64,000 nt of DNA from Sesamum alatum (taxonomy: Eukaryota; Streptophyta; Magnoliopsida; Lamiales; Pedaliaceae): contig JACGWO010000012.1 in assembly GCA_034509735.1 (NCBI GenBank), positions 3,658,001-3,722,000 of the forward strand. The letters are read 5' to 3'. Positions 35,216 through 46,500 of this stretch are shown here, one piece after another. The notes beneath the pieces were generated by a model. That model searched no databases and was not told the origin of the DNA. It saw only the letters and a program-made list of their open reading frames with translations. The position numbers and the translations under genes were made by a program. Numbering within the stretch: the first letter of the stretch is position 1; the number at the start of each line of letters is the position of its first letter.

Positions 35216-35271
35216 TTTTCTACTTTTTAAATTTATATATATTATTATATATCAAAAACTATATATGAGAT

Positions 35272-35352
35272 GAAAATTGGATCATTGATTTCACTGATGG
35301 AATTTGGACCATTGATTTCACTGATGGAATTTGGACCATTGATTTAAATGAT
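35272..35352. repeat. Three 27-bp tandem units
   Basis: Three copies of a unit of the form gaatttggaccattgatttc plus actgatg. The first and third differ by a few bases. They lie just right of the purine-rich island. Confidence 0.85.
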
Positions 35353-35526
35353 GAAATATGAACTGTAGCTATGATGATGAGATCTCATCATCAATTTATT
35401 TAAATAAGATCTAACAGTGTTTAGATAAAGACATAAAATCATTTGATAACTAAAAGATAAAAAATAAAAAATAGAGCGTGTAATACACATTCACATGGAA
35501 GGTTCTTTTCCTAATTTAAGGAACAC

Positions 35527-36061
35527 ACGGAGGGTTTTTTTTCTTATTTAATATTTTAATATCAAAATTTAAAAAAAAACTAATATTAAAAGAAATGCAC
35601 TTAAAAAATTGGTGCAAATCGAACTCCTTGAAGTCGAATATTTTTTAAAATTTTAAATTAGACTTCTATTTTAAAAACTCCTTGAGTTCGACTTCTTATT
35701 TTTCTTAATTTTAATAATTCACATTTTACGTTAATAGTATATATAATTTAAATAATATAATTTAAATTTTAACTAATAATTCAATAATCACACCAAAAAA
35801 ATTAAAAGTTAATTTATTGAAAAAAATACAATCAAGTATGACAAATATTATTATCTTCTGTGGAAGCACACTGACGAATCAGCTTGTCTTGAATGCTCCC
35901 TCCCCCTTGTTGGGATTGTTGTCTTTTCCGCGTTTGTGGCCAATTCATCTCATTATGAATACGCGATGTTTAGCTTCTAGCAGAACGAATGATGCCACGA
36001 AGAGTAGTTTCGTGGACCAACTCAAATTCTGAAACATCCCAATAATCTTCGGTCATCAAAG
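35527..36061. mobile_element. Extra copy of the PMD-element tail
   Basis: The first 230 bases match the outer tail of both arms of the palindrome (37571-37780 and, inverted, 42930-43215). Shared features are the start gg(g)ttt..ttatttaatatttta and the block attggtgcaaatcgaactcc. The remaining part (about 35840-36060) is not found in the arms. It lies in direct orientation beside the left arm, so it may be a truncated copy or part of a larger left terminus. Confidence 0.6.
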
Positions 36062-36114
36062 GAGGTTTATTTAATATTTTAATAATGAAATAAAAAAAAC
36101 CAACAAAAATAATA

Positions 36115-36335
36115 TCTATACTATTATTGAAGCAAATCCTCTTTTGTGTCTAAGAAGGAAGTTATTTGTGTAATTTTACAAAAAATGTCCTTTGTTTTTG
36201 CATAATTCATTCACCTCTTTATTTCTACAAAATGAATTCTTTAATTTGTAGAGGTTAAAAATGGAAAGTTAGCATATTTTGGTAGTTCTCATACCAAAAT
36301 TTGAAACTACCCAAAATTCCTTTCAATTCTCCAAA

Positions 36336-36388
<53 letters not shown>

Positions 36389-37570
36389 CAAAACCAAACC
36401 ACAATCACACGTTCTAACCCCCCCTCCCCCCTCTCTCTTTGTGCATAAACATCCCAAAATAAGGTTGGATTCCACTTCTTATTTTCACTAACAATGGTTA
36501 TATATAATGGTATATTAATTATTAAAAATATGAAACTAAACAAAGTGTTGAATTGATATTTTGTAATTGTGTTCGGTTTTTTATTAATCCAAGGATTTCG
36601 TGTCGTGTCCATCACCTTCTAGCTTATTGAATTGACATTTTGTAATTGTGTTTGGTTTTTTGTGATTTGGACATCATTAGATTGGATTGGATTAGAATTT
36701 TCATATTTTTAGTTCTAATTAGTCTTATGTTCTATTGTTTATGAAATTTCAACTACTAATTTGTAGGTGTGTTTGAGAGATTCCTTTGGAATTTGCAAGT
36801 CTATACCAATTATACAAAGGGAGGTTGATTTGTATGTAAAAGAAAATTATTTTAATGTGCCTTTACATGTCCTTTGCTTTTGTTTTTCTTTTCAAATTGA
36901 TAAGTAATTCGATAAGGACAAAAACTTCATTTTATACGTTTTCTGGCACTTGGATGGACAGGGGCTCCCTGAACCCTTTGTTGTGTATTTGATTGACTAA
37001 TGATTAGTATGAGCACTTAATACGACCTCTAAGCTTTTTGTATAGGCGATTGTAAAAGGCCGAGTACTTATTTTCTTTTTATTTATTCCATCAACTTTGA
37101 AGCACATGAGTTATATCTCCTAAAATATTAATTGGAGCACACGTGGAATGACGATTTCACCTACTCCACAAAAAAAAAAAAATAGTTGGTTTTAAGCAAA
37201 AAATTTGATTAGTGAAATTGAGTTATATTGTCTCCAAAGATATTGTATTAATTTTCTCAAGATAACTTTCTTCTTTTTTTTTTAATAATTAAACCAACCA
37301 AGTTTCTAAACGCAGATATTGACCTCATATGTGCTCTAATCCATATCAAGCATATGAACACAAGGGAGAACTGAAAATGCCAATCAAACATACTTAGGTT
37401 ATATGTGTAAATTAGTTGTATTGGTTAGAAAATTTATGGGCATGAAAATTATGTGTTTGAATTAAAAATATACAATTTTATTTTGTTTACGATTTGAAAA
37501 AATATTGTGTTTCTCTTCGTTTACACTTAAAAATTTATGCGCGCGGGTACCGCGTGCATCGATTGCTAGT
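36115..37570 (+). mobile_element. Non-autonomous Helitron in the left palindrome arm
   Basis: It begins TCTATACTATTATTGAAGC and ends CTAGT (37566-37570), matching the TC...CTRRT rule. A GC-rich hairpin (gcgcgggtaccgcgtgc, about 37540-37557) lies 10 bases before the end. The flanks are A at 36114 and T at 37571, the AT insertion site Helitrons use, with no target duplication. Removing it restores alignment of the left arm with the right arm. The 1,456 bp encode no Rep-helicase. It contains a CT microsatellite (36339-36387). Confidence 0.85.
36339..36387. repeat. (CT)n microsatellite
   Basis: A CT dinucleotide run with one interruption, inside the Helitron. Confidence 0.9.
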
Positions 37571-37805
37571 TAAAATAAATCCATTTATAAAATTGGTGCA
37601 AGTCGAACTCCTTGAGTTTGACTTCTATTTTTTTTTTAAGTTTTAATAATTTACATTTTATGTTAATAATATATATATATAATCCCAATAATACAATTTT
37701 AATTTTAACAAATAATTTAATAACTACACCAAAAAAATTTATATTTACACCAAAAAATTGAATCCGAAAAAAATAATTATAATAATTGCAATTCTTAAAA
37801 ATGAT

Positions 37806-40073
37806 CGGTTGTCCCACAAGTGCAATGGTGCCGTTGGCGCCGAGGTCACCAACATTTTGTGTTGGCTCATCTTGCACATTATCATCATTCTCGATATTTA
37901 TATGAAACCGACTTAATGATGTTGCAGAACTAGACTCCCTATAATCACGATATACACCAAATAATGAAAATGAAAATTGGTGACATGTTATACTTTGGTG
38001 CATATGTTTGACTCATGCCAAGGTCAAGGTTAAGATCAACATGTCCATAATAAGCTTGTTGACTTGGCATGTATGGAGCTAAATCAAACCAATCACTTTA
38101 TTTGAGCGATTGAGACACGTAGCAATCTTGATATACATGTTGGGGTGTGCAACGTGGATGGTCCAGCTATATCTGCTCCAACGGTATCACCACCTCTAAC
38201 TGAATTTTAGACATTCTGCTATTACTTCTCCTTTATCTGTGAGACGTGAACGGGGCATTATCTTGTGGCACTGCTTGTTTTTCGTACATATTCTCCGTCG
38301 GAGGATAAGTAAGCATGTCATAAACATGATCTAATCCGATTTGGACCCGCTCAAGCATTTGGATAGCATTAAAAGTGTTTAGCAGAGGTTGTGTACTTAA
38401 TCAAAGGGACCTCACCTCATACGCCTGAACCAATTGAAAATAGTGAATTTAAATGTAAAAGAAAATATGTCTAACATGAGTTATGTTTTATTGCACAACA
38501 TGCCACATATTGTCTACTTGGTGCATGTCCCGGTTGGTAGCCACTTTCTACACGTCTATCAGTAGATGATAAAAAGAATCGACGAGTTATTTTACCGTAC
38601 CAATCCCAATATCCATTTTCTATATCTCTTCCATTGGAAATGAGTGGTCGGCTCACAATTGTTACATGTCGTGTATCCCACCTACTAATGTATAGTGTGT
38701 GATGAGTCTCCCTGTCTGTGCCCCCACGTTTTCTATAGAAGATGTTATGCAGGCTCATGTCCCAACTGTCTGAAATTGGTGGAATGTCTTGCCTCATTCC
38801 GAATTGGCGAAGCACCCGTTTAGGATGATGCATTTCCACAATAGCATAAAAGGTCAAAGGACATGTCGTGTCCACAACTGGGGGTTGAACTCATCTGAGT
38901 GGGAGCTAGAATATTATCCGAGTTCAGATCGTATGGCTGCCATAAAAACTGAAATAAAAACAAGGATGTAAATTAGTGCGTGATTAATATTCATAAATAA
39001 ATGTGTGTAATTATGAGTGTTGTATACCTGGCCAGCCCTCATGCTATCTAGCATAGCTCTAAATATCCCGACAATCCACCGTAGAGTGTAGGTGAAGATG
39101 TGTCTTTTGTTTCAAGTTGCCCCGTACGGTGCTGTTGGGAGGAGCTAATTATTATAAATTTGTATTTGCCCCATCGGTACACGATCATCACTAAGACCAG
39201 GTGTTATTGGAGTGATATACGATCAAGCCCAAATATGTAAAATAATATAAACTTATGTCAAGATAAAATATTTCAATAAGATAGCTCACGACAAATATAT
39301 TTATATATATATATATATATTTAATGTTACCTGCAACAACTGCACACCAATTTGGGCTTTGCCCTTGGTGTTGGCACAATTCAAAATGTAAGCACAACAC
39401 TGCCCCAGCTAAAGTTTCAGGGGACGCGATATCCTCTGATCTTTGTGCATATAGTAACAACACCAAATCCTCGGATGAATCAGAGAACATCATCCCACCG
39501 AAAAGTATCAATGCCATACAACATACGTATTGTACAACATTCGAGAATGGTGTGCCATCATCAATCACAATCGACACAATGTGATGAAAAAATGCGCTTA
39601 TTGACACACGCGAACCTCTAAGTTCCTCATCGTCTGGCTGAAAACCTAAATAAACTTGGCAATATTCATGTCATTCTGAAGTAGATCTCTCTGATCCACT
39701 CCAGTTAAAGGAAGACCCTCTATTGAGAGTCTCCAAATTATTTGAACTTCTTGTAGGATAATTGTCGATTCCCTTATAGCAAAGTGAAATGTGTGTGTTG
39801 AGAGGCGCCATCTCTCAGAGATTGTCACATCGTATATGATCCTGCCGCATCGGTTTACACCATAAAATCCCATCTGGTGTAATACTGCAAGCACACAATG
39901 ATGTGGGGTATGCTCTTGGAAGTGTGTCCAAAATGTCCCATCCGTACATCGTGTCTTCCAGGGTTCATCTTATATCGTCATAAGGAATATTGTCAGATCT
40001 CTGTTGTGCTTGTGATGACAAAACAGTTTCTTCACATCGACCATATATTGCTCTTCTGTCCATATTAAGTGTA
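37806..40073 (-). pseudogene. Plant mobile domain gene, left arm
   Basis: Plant mobile domain (PMD) protein of the MAIN-like/'PP7 long form homolog' type. The host members act in the nucleus in gene silencing and genome stability; many other copies are carried by transposons. The start is at 40073 (MDRRAIYG). A base insertion near 39975 gives an early TGA. Then AVLHQMGFYGVNRCGRI, ERWRLSTHTFHF, LQEVQIIW and LSIEGLPLTG (PMD core) follow, and DDGTPFSNVVQYV after a stop near 39645. Exon 1 ends at 39331 with a GT donor. Exon 2 (about 39040-39230) has a mutated acceptor. The next exon reads CPLTFYAIVEMHHPKRVLRQFG and YWDWYGKITRRF. The tail ends near 37806. It is better preserved than the right copy but not functional. 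Confidence 0.75.
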
Positions 40074-40597
40074 GCTTATTTTTCACACTGGATATTTGCA
40101 CAACTTTTGCAATGAAAACGAAAGAAGATGATAATGTTTCGTTATTTGTTGGATGTTGAAATACAAGTAGGGTTGTTATAGAGTTTGATTGCGGTGTTTG
40201 AATTCAATGTCGTGTAGTTTCAATGCGGTGTTTTAATTTAATGCCGTGTAATTTTCATAGCTCCCATCAAAATTGACGTGAGCGTGATGGATTTAGTCGT
40301 CTAAAGCAAATGAAGATCTCAGTGAATCGAGACTGTTCAGGAACATGGATCTATGGGTATATATGCAAAATAGCTTTCTCTACGAACCTACAAGCTTCAC
40401 TTTGGTTGACACGTCACGTCAATTTTGATGGGAGCTATGAAAATTACACGGCATTGAATTCAAACACCGCATTCAAACTCTATAAAAACCCTACTTGTAT
40501 TTCAACACCCAACAAACAACGAAACATTATCATCTTCTTTCGTTTTCATAGAAAAAATTTTGTGCATATATCCAGTGTAAAAAAAACCCTACTTAAT
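40074..40597. promoter_or_regulatory. Shared divergent promoter region of the PMD pair
   Basis: The 524 bases between the two outward start codons hold the inner ends of both arms and the spacer. The right arm has a TATA box (CTATAAAAAC, about 40480) 110 bases before its ATG. The left arm has the matching stretch on the minus strand (CTATAACAAC), weakened by one base. A 34-base motif with the core acaccgcatt occurs once in the right arm and twice in tandem in the left (plus-strand 40190-40255). Confidence 0.5.
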
Positions 40598-42920
40598 ATG
40601 GACAGAAAGGCAGTAAATGGTCCACGTGAAGGAACTGTTTTGTCTTCACAAGCACAACACAGATTTGACGATGTTCCTAATGGCAATCTAGATGAACCCC
40701 TGAAGACATGACGTACGGATGGCATATTTTGGGCTCACTTTCAAGAGCATGTCCCACATCATCGTATGTTTGCAGTATTACATCAGATAGGATTTTATGG
40801 TGTTTATCGATGCGGCGGATCCCCTACGATGCGCATCTTATCACAACACTCGTTGAAATATAGCGCCTTGAAACACACACATTTCACTTTACCGTAGGGG
40901 AAGCGACAATTACCCTACAAGATGTCCAAATAATCTGGGGACTTCCAATAGAGGGTCTTCCTTTTACCGGAGTAGATCGGGAGAGATCTATTTCAAAATG
41001 GTAGGAATATTATCACGTTTATTTGGGTGTCCAGCCAGATGATGGAAAATTTAGGGGCTCGCACGTGTCAATAGATGCAATTTTGTGTCATATTGTGTCG
41101 ATCGTGAATGATGATGACACACCGTTCTCGAATGTTGTACAATATGCATGATGTATGGCACTGATACTTTTCAGTGAGATGATGTTCCTAATTCATTCGG
41201 ACATCTAGTGTTGTTACTATATGCAAAGAGATTAGAGGATATCGACCCACTCGAAACTTTAGTTGGGGCAGTGTGCTTGCATTCTTGTATCGTGAATTGT
41301 GCGATGTCAGCACCAAGGGCAAAGCCTAAATTGATGGTCTGTTGCAGTTGCTGCAAGTAACAATAAATATTTATATTTGTCGTTAACTATTTTATTGCAA
41401 TATTTTATTTTGACACAAAAGTTTATATTATTTTACAGATTTGAGCTTGATCGCATATCACTCCAATAACACTCAGTCTTGGTGATGATCGTGTATCGAT
41501 GGGACCAACACAAACTTATAATAATATGCTCCTCCCAATACCACTGTACAGTGCAACATGGAACAAAAGACACACCTTCACCCGCATTGTATGATGGACT
41601 GTCCGGATTTTTAGAAATATACTAGATAGCATGAGGGCTAGCCAGGTATACAATACTCATAATTATGCACATTTACTTATGAATATTAATTACGTACTAA
41701 TTTACATATTTGCTCTTATTTCAGTTTCTATTGCAGTTATATGATATGAACTCGGATAATATTCTAGCCTACGCAAATGGGTTCAACCCCCAATTGTGGA
41801 TATCAACATGTCCTCTGATCTTTTATGACATTGTGGAAATGCATCATCCCGAACAGGTAATTCGCCAATTCGGGATGAGGCAAGATATTCCAAAAATTTC
41901 AAACAGTGGGACCTAAGCCTCCATAACATCTCCCGTAGAGCACGTGTGACACAACCTGAGAGATTCATCACATATTATACATTAGTAGATGGGGTAGACG
42001 ACATCTAACGATTGTGCGCCGACCACCCATTTTCAACAGAAGAGATACAAAAAAATGGATAATGGGATTGGTACAATAGAATAACTCGTCAATTTGTCTC
42101 ATCATCTATTAATAGACGTGTAGAAATTGACTACCAACCGAAACATGCACCAAGTAGACAGTATGTGGTCTGCTGTGCAATAAAGCACGATTCATATTAG
42201 ACTTTCTCTTACATTTAAATTCACTATTTTCAAATTGGTCCAGGCGCAAGAGGTGAGGTCCTTTAGATTAAGTACACAACTCTACAAAATACTTTCGATT
42301 AGGCTATCCACATACTTGAGCGGATGTCGGATTAGATCATTTTTATAACATCCTTACTTATCTTACGACGGAGAATATGCCCGAAAAACAAGTAGCGCCC
42401 AAGATAATGCTCCGTCCACGTCCCATAGACAAAGGAGAAATAGTAGCAGAATGTCTATAAATTCAATTAGAGATGATGATATTGTTGGAACAGATATAAC
42501 TGGTCCATCTACAGTGCACACACCTCAACATGTATATCAAGAATTCTACTTGTCTCAACCGCCCTACCAAGTTATCGGTTTGATTCACCTCCATACATGC
42601 CAAACCAACCAGCTTATTATGGATAGGTTGATCTTAACCTTAGTCTTGACATGAGTCAAACATATATGCACTAGAGTATAACTTTTCACCAATTTCGTTT
42701 CCATCATTTTGTGCATATCGTGATTATGCGGAGTCTAGTGCTGCAACACTATCAAGTCGGTTGCACATAAATACCAATAATGATGATAATGGTCAAAATA
42801 ACCTAACACAAAATATAAGTGAAGAAATAAAAAAATCTCAAGACCAACAATACCGACGCACTTGTGGAACGGCGATTATTTTTAAGAATTATACTTATTA
42901 TAATTTTTTTTTGGATTCAA
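40598..42920 (+). pseudogene. Plant mobile domain gene, right arm
   Basis: Inverted paralogue of the left-arm gene. It starts at 40598 (MDRKAVNGPREG) and meets a TGA after DEPLKT (40709). It then reads FWAHFQEHVPHHRMFAVLHQ and GFYGVYRC before further frameshifts. An intron follows ATTGTTGCAAG near 41355, and the next exon begins after TTTTACAG at 41439, an intact acceptor where the left arm has lost its own. That exon has TGA codons where Trp is expected. A later exon from about 41725 reads YDMNSDNILAY and CPLIFYDIVEMHHPEQV, with RQFGMRQDIP. The C-terminal part is scattered to about 42920. It is a pseudogene, more damaged in its first exon and less in its third than the left copy. Confidence 0.72.
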
Positions 42921-43215
42921 TTTTTTGATATAAATATAATTTTTTTTGCTTTATTATTAAATTGTTAGTTAAAATTATATTGTTTAAATTATATATATAT
43001 ATATATATTATTAACAAAAAATATAAATTATTAAAATTTACAAAAAGTAGAAGTCAAACTCAAAAAGTTCGACTTCTAATTTAAAATTTTAAAAAAATAA
43101 TATTCAGAAGTCGAACTCCTTAAATTCTACTTGCACCAATTTTATAAATGCATTTATTTAAATATTATTTTTATTATTTTTTTATTTTTATATTAAAATA
43201 TTAAATAAACCGAGG

Positions 43216-43564
43216 TTTTTGGTAATATTTTTTTACAGTTCTTTTAAACATTGTTTTTTTTTTTTTTTTAACCCTAATATGTGCATAAAGTACCACACTG
43301 AAATTTATAAAAAAAGATTAAACTCTGCACTTTCTTGTGATGTAAGGAGAGCTCTTACCATTGGAGATGAAAACTTTCGAGAAAGCAAGTAGCCACAGTT
43401 AAATAGCTCCATAACACATACCACAACTACCACATCTAAATGAAATGCAACTTAGTTCCAAGTTCAACAAAAAGAGCACACAAATGCGGAGCTGAACACA
43501 TGGTTCAAGCCGTCAAAGACTAGGAAAATTAAGTGACGAAAAACAAAGACGACGACAGAACCTT
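43216..43564. other. Spacer downstream of the lipid transfer protein gene
   Basis: AT-rich stretch with a T-run near 43256-43269. It lies between the palindrome's right end and the stop codon of the minus-strand lipid transfer protein gene, so it probably includes that gene's 3' UTR. No other feature was seen. Confidence 0.5.
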
Positions 43565-46500
43565 TCATAAGGTGATTGGAGATGGCGTCCCCGTCGGGAA
43601 CGCGTGGGAGAAAATCGCTACGGCCATGATTATATATCCCGTGAGTTGAGGCTTGTCCCAGAATCCATTGTTAGCCGTCGTGGGGGACGATGTGGTTGGT
43701 GTGGAGACTGGAGTGGTGGTTGTGGCCGTTGAGGTGTTGGTGAAGATAGCTGCGTCGGGGGAGTTCGGAGGCAAGTGGAGCAACTCTGCTCAAACATGGC
43801 AGTTTAAATAATTGGGATAAGTTTGCAAGATTACAAGTATAATATACATATTGTGTGATTAGTATAATATATATATCATATGATTGATATGAAATACACA
43901 TATCGTGTGATTAATGTATAGTTTTAAAAAAATGAGCGATCGCATAATAGGTGTATATATGATTAATTTGATCCGATCGAACCTGATCGAAATATATATG
44001 AATGTTTAGATTATTTTGCATAAACATTGAACATTATATTGTTTAGATTATTTTGCATAAACATTGAACATCATATTCTTGTCATTTCTTTTACTCTACA
44101 AAGTGATCTAACTACGTAACAATTGATAATTTTTAAATAATGATTGAAATGAATGATTTTTCTTTTAAACTTTTATTGTGGTAATAAAAAAAATCAAGTT
44201 TCAAATATTATTTCCATCGAGTCAAGAAAAGATAAAATTAAAGTTTCTACCAGTGTATTAAAACTCAGCCCGAACCGGCCGATTGGGCCGATAAAATCGT
44301 GACTCGATCCTTAAAACGGTCTGATCCATTTTATGGACTAGCCTCAGAATCGTTCTATTTTTTGAAAACCGCTTAAACCGCCGGTTGAACAGGTGACTCA
44401 GCTGACCCGGTCCCAAGTCAAGTGAACCGATTGGTTCATGGACTTTTTAAAATTTTCAAAAATTAACACAATTTAAAATTGAACCATGACATTACATATG
44501 AAAATTGAGAAAAAACCAAAAAATCAATACCGACATTTTAATAATTACTTCAATTATATACTAGCCGTTATGGCACGTTGTCCCTGCGTGCATATAAAAT
44601 AATATTGCACGTTTTAAATTTATTGTAAATAAAGAAAATTATATATATATAAACCAACACAATGCATTTAAAAAAAAAAGAAAAAAAAGAAAACTACCTT
44701 AAGGGTATTATAGGCATAACAAAAAAATTAGTGACGCGGTGTCATTAACCGCAATTTATGAGTTGAAAAGGCCTTTTCATTTTATATTTGTATAGAAACA
44801 AATATATATATATATATATAAACCAACACAATGCATCTAAAAAATAAATAAACAAATAAAAGAAAAAAAAACTACATCAGGTGTATTATCGGCATAAGCA
44901 AAAAATTTGTGAGTTAGAAAAACCTTTTTTTTTATATTAGTATAGACAGATAAATACATAAGGATATTTTTGGTAATTTTAAAATTTGATATTGCGGTGT
45001 AAATAGCCGCCATTTATTAATAAAAATAGGGTTTGCTTTATATAATAGTATAGTTTTATAAATGAATAAATTAATTAAGTCCGTAATCTAATTAAATTTT
45101 TATCTCTTATGATTACTTAAGTTTCTAATTAAATAATTAATAGAATAAGATTTATATACTATTTTAAAATGAAAGATGCTAACTATTTATTAGCAATAAA
45201 TTTAGTTATAACTTAATTATAATGGTACATAATTCGTTTATTTTGTTATTTACGCAATTTTCTATTTTGATTTTAGGCCTAAATCTTTAATATACTTATT
45301 TTCCTATCAAGTCTTGAGATACTTTTAATACTTATATGAACTTCAACAAAAACTCATTTATATTTTTGTATTTTTTATTATTTTAATATAATTTTATATA
45401 TCAATTTCTATTATGACATAATTATGACATCACTGGTTCGATCATAGTTCACCCGACGGTTGAACTAGTGACCCTTGACCCACTCAATTTTTCGATTCAA
45501 TCATCGTTCCGGACTTCAAAACATTGATTTGTACTAACTTAGTTTTAAAACATTGATTTCTACTAACTTAACCGAATTTAGACCCATTTCAAACCCAAAC
45601 ACAGTCAGACCCGCTAGAACTTCCACCCTACCCAATTTAGAACAACTAAAGACCCAAACCCGAACGAAACTATTCGGATTCGGTCAGATCCATGGGCCCT
45701 ATCTATATAATTTACTTTTACTACAAATCCTTGGCCAAACAAAATGCAACACATAAAAGAAAATATATTTGCCACTAAAAATTAAGTGACAATATTAAAA
45801 TTATAGCTAATCGTATGTATTAAATGATGCAAAAATTTATTTTATCACTATAATAGTTTTCAGAATTTTAATAGCGATAAATATTGTCACTGAGTATAAT
45901 TAGTGCTTAAAGACTTGCTAAAATACTTAAAATAAAATTATCTAATAAACCATTAGCAATATATGTACACTACAATGTGGTTCCAACAAATATAATTATT
46001 ATTGTATTTATTTTGTCATTAAATTGTTACTATAAAATTGCTCCGATTCTTATCTATACGATTATATAAAAAAAAAAAAACTCATTTTTTACTCATAAAT
46101 GGCGATTAATGATACCGCCACACCATTTTTATATAATGTTAAAAGTAATCCTATACTAATAGGATAACTACTTAACTTATTCAACTTTTTAAATTTTATA
46201 TTAATTGATAAATTGATATTTTTCTTTCTTTTTTTTTTTTAAATATAATCTATTAGTTTATATATATTTTACACTTATTTATAATATATTTTAAAATATA
46301 AAAAATTATTTATTATATGCACAGAAACAACAACGTAGATGACTAATTATTAATAATTATATTATTCTTGTCACTAATAATTATAATAGTTCAAATTAAA
46401 GTTGTTACTGAAAAATATATTTTTACGACAATTTTAAAATTATCACTTAATAATTTATAAAAGTATGTCACTACTGGAAGCATGAATACTTTGAATTTCC

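Larger units (their letters stand above)
36062..43215. mobile_element. Palindromic element with two divergent PMD genes
   Basis: Left arm (36062-36114 plus 37571-40283, with a Helitron between) and right arm (about 40413-43215) are inverted copies of about 2.7 kb. Matching points lie symmetrically about 40335-40350: start codons 40073 and 40598, the block near 38500 against 42160, and the tails near 37580 against 43145. The spacer is about 130 bp (40284-40412). Each arm carries one decayed plant mobile domain gene reading outward and an AT-rich tail. The arms have diverged visibly, so the structure is not recent. No transposase was seen. It could be a DNA transposon with very long inverted repeats or an inverted duplication of a PMD-carrying element. 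Confidence 0.75.

Noticed and set aside
34844..35230. 128-codon Gly-, Lys- and Glu-rich frame
   Set aside because: It lies wholly in the purine-rich repeat island. The sequence reflects composition and a local duplication.
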